From Thermoplasmatota archaeon (GTDB lineage: Archaea > Thermoplasmatota > Penumbrarchaeia > Penumbrarchaeales > Penumbrarchaeaceae): a stretch of DNA of 33,733 nucleotides. The stretch covers positions 47,436 through 81,168 of the forward strand of contig JARVGK010000011.1 in the NCBI GenBank assembly GCA_029762535.1, written 5' to 3'. The notes below the pieces were generated by a model. It did no database searches, was not told where the DNA came from, and saw only the letters and a program-made list of their open reading frames with translations. A program made the position numbers and the translations under genes. Position 1 is the first letter of the stretch. Every line of letters begins with the position of its first letter. Of this stretch, positions 1-5,317 are shown piece by piece.

Positions 1-4
1 AATA

Positions 5-55
5 CCATGTAAAGGTTTATAGGCATCACTTCGTTCCGCCTATAAACCAACATGG
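5..55 (+). repeat. Long hairpin upstream of tRNA-like fragment, copy 1
   Basis: The arms CCATGT (5-10) and ACATGG (50-55) enclose a perfect 11-bp stem, GGTTTATAGGC (14-24) with GCCTATAAACC (38-48). The hairpin ends on the first base of a tRNA-like sequence. A second copy at 170-221 has the same outer arms and a different inner stem that still pairs. It could be a pre-tRNA leader structure or the end of an integrated element; the sequence does not decide. Confidence 0.6.
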
Positions 56-123
56 CCCCGATAGGGTAGCCTGGATACCCTAAGGAAATCTCCCCGAGAT
101 TTCCTCCGTACAAAGACTTTTTT
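55..123 (+). pseudogene. 5' fragment of a tRNA-Arg gene fused to a hairpin
   Basis: Bases 55-77 are identical to the first 23 bases of the tRNA-Arg at 221 (acceptor strand and most of the D-arm). After the D-arm the sequence leaves the tRNA. It forms a perfect 9-bp hairpin, AGGAAATCT (83-91) with AGATTTCCT (97-105), followed by a run of six T (118-123). No T-arm or 3' acceptor strand follows, so it cannot fold as a tRNA. It reads as a tRNA 5' end joined to a terminator-like hairpin. Confidence 0.6.
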
Positions 124-169
124 CCCCACCCCGAGTGTGGCTAAGACCGTCTATCCAACCTATACATTA

Positions 170-221
170 CCATGTAAAGGTTTATAGCCCTCATTACATT
201 CGGGCTACAAACCGAACATGG
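170..221 (+). repeat. Long hairpin upstream of tRNA-Arg, copy 2
   Basis: CCATGT (170-175) pairs with ACATGG (216-221). GGTTTATAGCCC (179-190) pairs with GGGCTACAAACC (202-213) with one A-C mismatch. Compared with copy 1 the inner stem has changed on both sides (TAGGC/GCCTA to TAGCCC/GGGCTA), so pairing is kept although sequence is not. The last base of the stem is the first base of the tRNA. Confidence 0.6.
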
Positions 222-294
222 CCCCGATAGGGTAGCCTGGATATCCTAAAAGCCTGCGGAGCTTTAGACTTGGGTTCGAATCCCAATCGGGGCG
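221..294 (+). tRNA. tRNA-Arg (anticodon GCG)
   Basis: A full cloverleaf can be drawn. The acceptor stem is GCCCCGA with TCGGGGC. The D-arm is GGGT/ATCC with an AGCCTGGAT loop. The anticodon arm is AAAGC-CTGCGGA-GCTTT with U33 and anticodon GCG, reading CGC/CGU arginine codons. The T-arm is TTGGG-TTCGAAT-CCCAA and the discriminator is G294. CCA is not encoded. A T-run follows at 296-300. No intron is seen. The 3' 21 bases recur at 418-438 and the 5' 23 bases at 55-77. Confidence 0.9.
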
Positions 295-296
295 CT

Positions 297-417
297 TTTT
301 AATTATTTTCAGGAACGATGTATATTTGGATTCGAACCCTCGGGTTCCGGGGACCGACAGCGTGGATCAATTATCAGAGGTCCCCGGACGTGGAAAATCC
401 GAAGGATTTTTCAAACG
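297..417 (+). other. Remnant between duplicated tRNA 3' ends
   Basis: This 121-bp stretch lies between two copies of the tRNA 3' end. It holds an inverted repeat CCGGGGACC (347-355) / GGTCCCCGG (379-387), a short hairpin AAAATCC-gaa-GGATTTT (394-410), and on the minus strand a T-arm-like GGGTTCGAATCC near 328-340. No credible gene is present. It is best read as what is left of an integrated or recombined tRNA-associated element. Confidence 0.45.
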
Positions 418-438
418 TCGAATCCCAATCGGGGCGCT
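418..438 (+). repeat. Duplicated 3' end of tRNA-Arg (att-like direct repeat)
   Basis: The 21 bases here are identical to 276-296, covering half of the T-arm, the 3' acceptor strand, the discriminator and two bases beyond. Duplication of a tRNA 3' end in direct orientation is the classic footprint of a tyrosine-integrase element. No integrase gene is visible in the window. Confidence 0.6.
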
Positions 439-444
439 ATTTAA

Positions 445-588
445 TTAAGAAGAATTATGGAGCTCAACAGCCTCATCAAGATTCCGAAATAGCTCGTCCA
501 TTGTCCTTCCCTGAGTGAAGATATCATCCCTGATACCTCTTGCGCACCAGAAATCTCCATCCCTATATATCTCAAACTTGGCGAGCAT
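445..588 (-). CDS. Orphan HicB-like antitoxin, 47 aa
   Basis: The protein starts MLAKFEIYRDGDFWCARG and ends with a FTQGRTMDELFRNLDEAVEL segment. This matches the partial RNase H-like fold of HicB-family antitoxins (IFTQG.T.DEL..N..EAVEL). The start at 588 was chosen because AGGT precedes it and because the longer frame would run into the pilin promoter. HicB normally neutralises the HicA mRNA interferase encoded beside it. No HicA partner is seen; the gene's 3' end stops 6 bp from the duplicated tRNA end, so a partner may have been lost in that rearrangement. The missing DNA-binding tail is normal for short HicB forms. Confidence 0.6.
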   Translation of the reverse strand: MLAKFEIYRDGDFWCARGIRDDIFTQGRTMDELFRNLDEAVELHNSS

Positions 589-702
589 GCGTATACCTGA
601 AAGATATGTCGCTTTGAGCTTATATTTCCTTTTAGTACATGTGATGATGGTTATATTTTCATACGGGATCTTATTCATTCCTGATATTGTCAAAATCAAA
701 CT

Positions 703-708
703 TATATA
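703..708 (+). promoter_or_regulatory. TATA box of pilin-like gene 1
   Basis: The archaeal TATA element TATATA is centred about 26 bp upstream of the ATG at 732. Transcription would therefore begin at or next to the start codon, giving a leaderless mRNA. This rules out the upstream in-frame start at 687. Confidence 0.6.
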
Positions 709-731
709 GGGATCCGCTTCGTTACCGAAGC

Positions 732-1199
732 ATGCATAAGGGATCCGATCCCGGAGGGATCGATGACGGAGGCGTCTCCCCCGTCATCGCCGTCATTCTC
801 ATGGTGGCTATAACCGTGGTCCTCTCGGGAGTCGTCTTCCTCTGGGCGTCCTCCTTCTCCACGGAGGCGGGATCCGCAATCGACCTCTCGAGGATGGAGA
901 TCTCCATCAAGGACGATCCCGCCGGGGATCGATTGGTGATATCGATCATAAGCGGGGATGTTATCTGGGGATCGATGAGCGCGATCCTCACCCTGGAGGA
1001 CGGGACAGTGATCAACGCCGATCTATCGGCATGTCCTCAGAGGAGCAGTGCCGGGGACGAGATACAGATAAGTTCCTTCCTCGACGGATCGAGGGCATCT
1101 TATTCCTTCGATGGATCCAAAGGGGAACACGTCGAAGTGAGGATCGTCAATCTCGAGATGAACTCCGTGATCCTCATAAGGGACGTTATCGTTTCCTGA
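732..1199 (+). CDS. Archaeal type IV pilin-like protein 1, 155 aa
   Basis: A short charged leader ending in DDGG is followed by VSPVIAVILMVAITVVLSGV, the class III signal and hydrophobic helix of archaeal type IV pilins (Pilin_N/DUF1628). The prepilin peptidase would cut after the last glycine. The helix assembles the filament core, and the remaining ~115 residues form a beta-rich head exposed outside the cell. The ATG at 732 was chosen because the TATA box lies 26 bp upstream. The gene belongs with the pilin-like genes at 2558, 3570 and 4116 but stands apart from them across a convergent BON gene. Family membership is clear; adhesion or motility cannot be told apart from the sequence. Confidence 0.85.
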   Translation: MHKGSDPGGIDDGGVSPVIAVILMVAITVVLSGVVFLWASSFSTEAGSAIDLSRMEISIKDDPAGDRLVISIISGDVIWGSMSAILTLEDGTVINADLSACPQRSSAGDEIQISSFLDGSRASYSFDGSKGEHVEVRIVNLEMNSVILIRDVIVS

Positions 1200-1305
1200 A
1201 TATGAGTCCATTAATGTTTCCATTCAACCTCTCTTCTAATGATCATATCCAGGGCGAAAGGTGCTTCTGTTACTGACCCCGAATATGAATCATCGACGTT
1301 TATTC

Positions 1306-1328
1306 GGGCGGGCTCTTTGAGCCCGCCC
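1306..1328. terminator. Hairpin between convergent pilin and BON genes
   Basis: A perfect 10-bp stem GGGCGGGCTC / GAGCCCGCCC with loop TTT sits in the gap between two convergent genes and could serve both strands. A pyrimidine-rich stretch follows near 1370-1380 but there is no immediate T-run on the plus strand. Confidence 0.55.
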
Positions 1329-1398
1329 CTCGACTTACTTCTGTCCGGATATCTATTCTTCCCATCCTATTTTTTTCCACATATCTCCGGTTTGCTTT

Positions 1399-2055
1399 TT
1401 AATCTTCGACCGTGATCGAATTCTTGATGTCCTTGACACCATTGGTGTACAGGGCGCATTTGTAGGCCTCGTAGCGCTCGCCCCAGGAATTCACCTTCCC
1501 GGTCAGCTGTACGTTGCCCTTCTCGACGTTCACGTTCACATTTTTTACTTTGACATACATGTTTGACTTGAGCCTGTTTATGATATTCTGCGAGATCATC
1601 TCATCGGTCACGCTGTCTGAATGGACAATACCCAGCTCGTTCTTGATATTCTTTACGCCCAGGATGGTCGAAGCGCGCTCCTCGGCCCAGTGCTTCTTCC
1701 AGTAGGCATCAACAGGACCCGAAAGGGTCACCGTCCCATCATTGCTGCGGATGTTGATGTCTGAGGACTTCAGATGGGCATCCCATTTGAAGGCATTCGA
1801 AATGAAGTTGACTATCTCCTCATCTTTCGGCTGCTTCTCGGCATAATCCACCGTCATGCTGGCCTTGACCTTCCCTGCCTCGTTCAGGCTGTTCGCGTAG
1901 TTGTAGAGCGTTCTGTACGCGTTATATGTCGGCACTTTTCCTTTCAGGGATACATTTCCTTCATGGACGGTCACATGAACGTCCGACGCATCTATCTGGT
2001 CATTGTGGAACGCGAAGTCCACTATCTGTTTCTTGATCAATTCGTCGTTAGCCAT
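1399..2055 (-). CDS. Triple BON-domain protein, 218 aa
   Basis: Three consecutive BON domains (about residues 3-70, 74-145 and 148-217) each show the pattern of a helix followed by V.V..G.V.L.G.V and a closing VKD/VKN I.N segment (for example NVQLTGKVNSWGERYEA in the last). BON domains occur in OsmY-like stress proteins and bind phospholipid or other surfaces. No signal peptide is visible, so the protein may be cytoplasmic or membrane-peripheral. The start has a good ribosome-binding site (GAGGTGAT). The gene is convergent with pilin 1 and is monocistronic as far as seen. An envelope or osmotic stress role is family-based inference. Confidence 0.88.
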   Translation of the reverse strand: MANDELIKKQIVDFAFHNDQIDASDVHVTVHEGNVSLKGKVPTYNAYRTLYNYANSLNEAGKVKASMTVDYAEKQPKDEEIVNFISNAFKWDAHLKSSDINIRSNDGTVTLSGPVDAYWKKHWAEERASTILGVKNIKNELGIVHSDSVTDEMISQNIINRLKSNMYVKVKNVNVNVEKGNVQLTGKVNSWGERYEAYKCALYTNGVKDIKNSITVED

Positions 2056-2557
2056 CTTATCACCTCATGTATACTTCCAGACCCATTCTGCCCGTATCGA
2101 GCGTTATTGGACCCGTATGACCTCGGCAATGAGATGTGAATACTATTGATTTGTTCAACATTGAATGCAGGGTAAGCATAGGTTACATACAAAAACGTTC
2201 AAAGCACATCCCCGTCCCGGATCGATCCCCACAAAGCCTTGAGTTGGTTGTCGATAGATAAAGCGTAAAAGATGAGAGATGGCCGATCCATCCGGGGATC
2301 GCCCCGTCTTGGGGGACGCTATCATGTCCCGGAGTATCGCCACTTATGGGAATACTTTCGGTGCCTGTCATTATCAGGCCACCAAGGGGGAAATGAGGGG
2401 GGGCGGGGGGATCTCTTTGTATATAAATCTGAAAGGCAAATGTCCCATTTTTCCGGTTTGGGGATTCCCATAGATAGATAATAATAACGTAAACTTTAAA
2501 TAAATGACTAAGTCTGATTAGCTTCGATGCCTTAGGGGCATCAGGAGACTGAAAAAC
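2056..2557. other. Intergenic region with pilin 2 promoter and leader hairpin
   Basis: No gene is supported here; the short open frames around 2155-2480 have no recognisable product. The region has a G-rich tract near 2391-2410 and GATC-rich short inverted repeats. For the pilin gene at 2558, TTTAAATAAA (2495-2504) is a good TATA box. The predicted leader carries a GATGCC (2526-2531) / GGCATC (2537-2542) hairpin directly before the ribosome-binding site AGGAG (2543-2547). Confidence 0.6.
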
Positions 2558-3019
2558 ATGAAGGCAATGAAAAAGGACTTGGCAGGCGTATCGCCCGTCA
2601 TCGCTGTGATCCTGATGGTAGCGATCACAGTGGTACTCGCGGGTGTCGTCTTCCTGTGGGCGCAGAGCTTCACCGAGGGATCCGGTGACACCGTAACGAC
2701 ACTGAACGTAAGGATTAAGCTTTACGAAGACACAACCGTGGCTAATCAGGATGATAAACTCGAGATTGAAGTTCTTGGTGGGACCATCGATTGGGACAAT
2801 TATGCTGTGAAAGTCAATGGAGTTGAATATGCTCAGACTGGTCCATTGGATGCAACCCCTGCTGTTATCACCATTTCAAATGCCGGTGATACCGCCTTGT
2901 TCGTGGATGATATGGGCATTACAAAGGGAACTGCCTACAAGGTCCAGATCGTCGATCTTGATGGAAACAAAGTTGCATATACCAGCGAGAACGTGGTCGC
3001 GTTATCATATGCCTCTTAA
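2558..3019 (+). CDS. Archaeal type IV pilin-like protein 2 (canonical), 153 aa
   Basis: MKAMKKDLAG precedes VSPVIAVILMVAITVVLAGV, the standard prepilin cleavage site and N-terminal helix of euryarchaeal pilins. The head domain repeats motifs of the next two genes (LEIEVLGGTIDWDNYAVKV and KVQIVDLDGNKV), so these are paralogues. A strong TATA box, a leader hairpin beside AGGAG and a strong intrinsic terminator mark it as an independent, probably well expressed unit. It is likely a major pilin subunit at the cell surface; filament type is not deducible. Confidence 0.88.
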   Translation: MKAMKKDLAGVSPVIAVILMVAITVVLAGVVFLWAQSFTEGSGDTVTTLNVRIKLYEDTTVANQDDKLEIEVLGGTIDWDNYAVKVNGVEYAQTGPLDATPAVITISNAGDTALFVDDMGITKGTAYKVQIVDLDGNKVAYTSENVVALSYAS

Positions 3020-3043
3020 TCGTGTGGAATGATAACGCGTCTT

Positions 3044-3080
3044 GAAGGATCCCCCCCTTCGGGGGATCCTTCTTTTTTTT
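3044..3080 (+). terminator. Intrinsic terminator after pilin 2
   Basis: A 12-bp stem GAAGGATCCCCC / GGGGGATCCTTC (3044-3072) is followed directly by a T-rich tract. The stem contains the GGATCC motif found in most intergenic hairpins of this window. Confidence 0.85.
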
Positions 3081-3569
3081 TCTTTTTCATCTTTTTTTGA
3101 TCAGTTTTTACTTTTTACTTAATTCTTTTTCAACAACGGGATCCACTCCTTGAACGCTATCTCACTGGAGGGGAGGATATCTTTTGCTGGGCGAGGAATA
3201 ATCCTGCCTTCTTTTCGCAACTGGAGGATCCCATCCATAGATCCCCCCGTGGGGGGGATCGACCCGCGGGGGAGATCCCTTCGGGGGCAGGATCCTACCT
3301 CCTTCAATAAGGAGGGGATCCAACATATATCCAACAAACTGTATCGAGGGAAAGGTCACATCAGATCGAAAAAAAATACTCTGGAAAACATCCATCATTT
3401 CGATCCTGATGAACAGGACAATGCTTTCATCTTTTTCTAATCTGTCGGATCGCCAAAGTAAAAAACATTCCTTTTTTTCTCAAGCAACAGGTCTTTGCTG
3501 ATGCGGATCGATCCCTTCAAATACAGATTACTTAAATAGTTTCAACATGATTCACATCAAGGGATCGCC
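3081..3569. other. Intergenic region with GATC-rich hairpins and a TATA box
   Basis: No gene is supported. A cluster of hairpins lies at 3240-3315. One is GATCCCCCC-gtg-GGGGGGATC (3240-3260), another CCTCCTT-caat-AAGGAGG (3298-3315), and between them is a less regular GATCCC..GGATC structure. These lack T-runs, so they are not obvious terminators. TTAAATAG (3532-3539) is a plausible TATA box for the gene at 3570. Confidence 0.55.
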
Positions 3570-4025
3570 ATGACGGAGAACAGCGAGGAAAAGAAGGGAA
3601 TCAAGGGGTCAACGATCGCTATCATCTTGACAGTTATTATCTGCATCGTCCTTCTTGTGGCAGGAATTACAGTGGTGCTTTCGGGTGTCTTCTTCTTATG
3701 GGGGCAGAGCTTCATCGACGATTCCGGTGGAACAATAGAGACAGTTAATGTAAGAGCTGATATCACGTATTCTACGGGTCCTCCAATGGTGAACACCCTC
3801 ACGTTCGAGATCCTCTCCGGGACCGTGGATTGGAGCAAGTATGAGGTCCGCGTTGATGGTATTGCTCTCACCGCTTCAACCGACCTGGACCATGCTGGGG
3901 ATAGTGAATCGTTCACCTGGACCCCAACTTCAAACAATGTTGGTGAAACCCTGAATGTTAAGATCATCAAAATTGAAGAGTATAAAGTTGTATGGGAAAG
4001 GGATATCATTGTCAAAAGCTCTTAA
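3570..4025 (+). CDS. Divergent pilin-like membrane-anchored protein 3, 151 aa
   Basis: A charged N-terminus (MTENSEEKKGIKG) leads into a long hydrophobic helix with two pilin-like halves, the second ending VLSGVFFLWGQSF as in pilin 2. The head domain is clearly paralogous (TVNVRADITYS, LTFEILSGTVDWSKYEVRV). The canonical G-VSPVIA site is missing; KG-STIAIIL could be an alternative cleavage site, or the helix may stay as a membrane anchor. GGGATCGCC precedes the ATG, as at 4116. It may be a minor pilin or a pilus-like surface protein. Confidence 0.75.
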   Translation: MTENSEEKKGIKGSTIAIILTVIICIVLLVAGITVVLSGVFFLWGQSFIDDSGGTIETVNVRADITYSTGPPMVNTLTFEILSGTVDWSKYEVRVDGIALTASTDLDHAGDSESFTWTPTSNNVGETLNVKIIKIEEYKVVWERDIIVKSS

Positions 4026-4033
4026 ACTCAAGA

Positions 4034-4070
4034 ACTGACCTATGGGGGGGATCCTTTTGGATCCTCCTTG
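4034..4070. other. GGATCC hairpin between pilin-like genes
   Basis: GGATCC-tttt-GGATCC flanked by G and C runs forms a palindromic hairpin in the short gap between two pilin-like genes. There is no clear T-run after it. A TATA-like ATTAATAC follows near 4078 for the next gene. Confidence 0.45.
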
Positions 4071-4115
4071 AGAACGGATTAATACCTCCGATGACAATAC
4101 TATCACGGGATCGCC

Positions 4116-4616
4116 ATGTCAGGGAACATTGAGAAGGAAAAAAGGCCAACCGGGGCCCCCATCGTCATCGTGATCGTCGTTTTGTTATGCATCGTGCTAC
4201 TGATCTCCGGGATCGCCTTGTTGGGTTCGATATTCTTCAACTGGGGACAGGAGATCGATAAAGGGCAGAATACAAATGATGTCATCATTGTGCGAGCGGG
4301 GATCACCTATAGCAGGACATACGAAGGAGAGTTCAACACTCTCACCTTCGTAGTCATGGGCTTGGAAGTTGAATGGGACAGGTACGATGTCCGAGCCGAC
4401 GGGATATCATTGCCCCACTCTGACGATATCGATTGGGCCGGAGATATTGAGGAGTTCACCTGGGATGTTGAGGGTGAGAACATAGGAGAGGAGTTGGAAG
4501 TGATGGTCATCGACATCGAGGCGGACAAGGTGATCTGGCAAAGCTCTCTCGTTGTGACAGCGGGTCAGATCGAGGATGTTGTAGATACTATCAACATCAG
4601 GGCGGAGATAACGTAA
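4116..4616 (+). CDS. Divergent pilin-like protein 4 ending at an in-frame stop, 166 aa
   Basis: A charged leader (MSGNIEKEKRPTG) and a single long hydrophobic helix lead to one head domain homologous to gene 3 (LTFVVMGLEVEWDRYDVRA). The protein continues with QIEDVVDTINIRAEIT, which is the beginning of a second head domain, and then meets TAA (4614-4616). The same frame stays open after the stop and encodes the rest of the second head. The canonical prepilin site is absent. It may function as a one-domain protein with a useless tail, or be the front of a broken two-domain protein. Confidence 0.7.
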   Translation: MSGNIEKEKRPTGAPIVIVIVVLLCIVLLISGIALLGSIFFNWGQEIDKGQNTNDVIIVRAGITYSRTYEGEFNTLTFVVMGLEVEWDRYDVRADGISLPHSDDIDWAGDIEEFTWDVEGENIGEELEVMVIDIEADKVIWQSSLVVTAGQIEDVVDTINIRAEIT

Positions 4617-4874
4617 AATGTATCCTCCATCGGTTCGGAGAACACCCTCACGTTCGAGATCATATCGGGATCCGTTGATTGGAGCAGGTATGAGGTCCAG
4701 GTCGATGGGATCCCCCTGTATCGATCCACTGATGTGGATCTCGCGGGGGATACAGAGTCCTTCAGCTGGGCTCAGAACGAGAGCAATGTCGGGCAGAGGA
4801 TCCGTGCGAGGATAATTCAAATAGATGTGGATAAGGTCATCTGGATGCGCGAGATCATCGTCAGAAGCGCCTGA
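4617..4874 (+). pseudogene. Second pilin-like head domain, in frame after a stop codon
   Basis: Translation in the same frame as the preceding gene gives NVSSIGSENTLTFEIISGSV and then WSRYEVQVDG, LAGDTESFSW and KVIWMREIIVRSA, ending at TGA. This is a complete head domain closely like gene 3 (NTLTFEILSGTVDWSKYEV). Gene 3 has ITY where this reading has IT-stop, so a Tyr-to-ochre change explains the break. There is no start codon, helix or promoter of its own. It is either dead or reached by readthrough. Confidence 0.7.
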
Positions 4875-5182
4875 TATTGATGGAAGGGGATCCCCCTGGT
4901 TTGGAGGGGGGTGGGGTTTGGGATGCCTCCTCTTCGAGGAGGGGGATCCTAAAAGAGCCTTGGGAACTGATCCATGACCCGTTTATTTATAACTTTTATA
5001 ACTCGCATAACGTGAATATATTTATATGATATTATTCCCTGGCAACTCCATGGAATCAAAGGGATACTTCGGGATCAAGGATACTTTCGCACCCGTATCA
5101 GATAGCTATATATTATGTCAAAACGCTTCCAATTCCACCCCCCCGATCCCTGGAAGTTCGATCTTCCTTAAGGAGGAAACAT
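4875..5182 (+). promoter_or_regulatory. Intergenic region and promoter of the cas effector operon
   Basis: No gene lies here until the short ORF at 5183. The region has GATC-rich hairpins (GGGGATCCCC near 4887; CCTCCTC-ttc-GAGGAGG at 4926-4942) and an AT-rich block with three ATAAC boxes at 9-nt period (near 4989-5014). TATATATTA at 5107-5114 is a candidate TATA box and a perfect ribosome-binding site, AAGGAGG (5170-5176), follows. The boxes upstream of the TATA element would suit an activator or repressor site for the cas operon. Confidence 0.55.
4926..5038 (+). repeat. Module A: hairpin plus ATAAC boxes, upstream of cas operon
   Basis: This segment matches 19585-19695 in the same orientation. 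Both begin with CCTCCTCTTCGAGGAGG, share GGATCC, AAAAGA and CCTTGG, diverge for ~25 bases, and then share ATAACTTTTATAACT, two variable bases, CATAACGTGAA and a final ATTATTCC. The two copies bracket the whole CRISPR-Cas locus. Confidence 0.65.
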
Positions 5183-5317
5183 ATGCGAATTGATATGAAA
5201 GCTTACTTTGGGAAAGAACGAACCTCCCCCAGCATTGAAGAGATCGAGGAGGATCTAAGCAGCAGTAATAATAACGCTACAAAGAAGAGCAGAGGGGTGG
5301 AAGATGAACTACGATGA
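5183..5317 (+). CDS. Short acidic ORF overlapping the cas3 start, 44 aa
   Basis: The frame begins MRIDMKAYFGKERTSPSIEE and ends GVEDELR, overlapping the first 14 bases of cas3. It has the best ribosome-binding site in the region (AAGGAGG, 6 bases before the ATG), whereas cas3 has a weaker one, so translation of cas3 is probably coupled to it. It is acidic in the middle (EEIEEDL) and polar at the end. No family is recognised. It could be a leader peptide tuning Cas3 translation or a small protein of its own. Confidence 0.5.
   Translation: MRIDMKAYFGKERTSPSIEEIEEDLSSSNNNATKKSRGVEDELR

Noticed and set aside
55..438. A split tRNA made from the 5' piece at 55 and the 3' piece at 418
   Set aside because: The middle pieces do not supply a second anticodon arm or pairing sequences, and a complete tRNA lies between them; duplication by integration is simpler.
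687..731. Upstream start for pilin 1
   Set aside because: It lies before the TATA box and would add 15 residues ahead of the normal prepilin leader.
3119..3440. Open frames on both strands between pilin genes
   Set aside because: They run through GATC hairpins and have low-complexity products.
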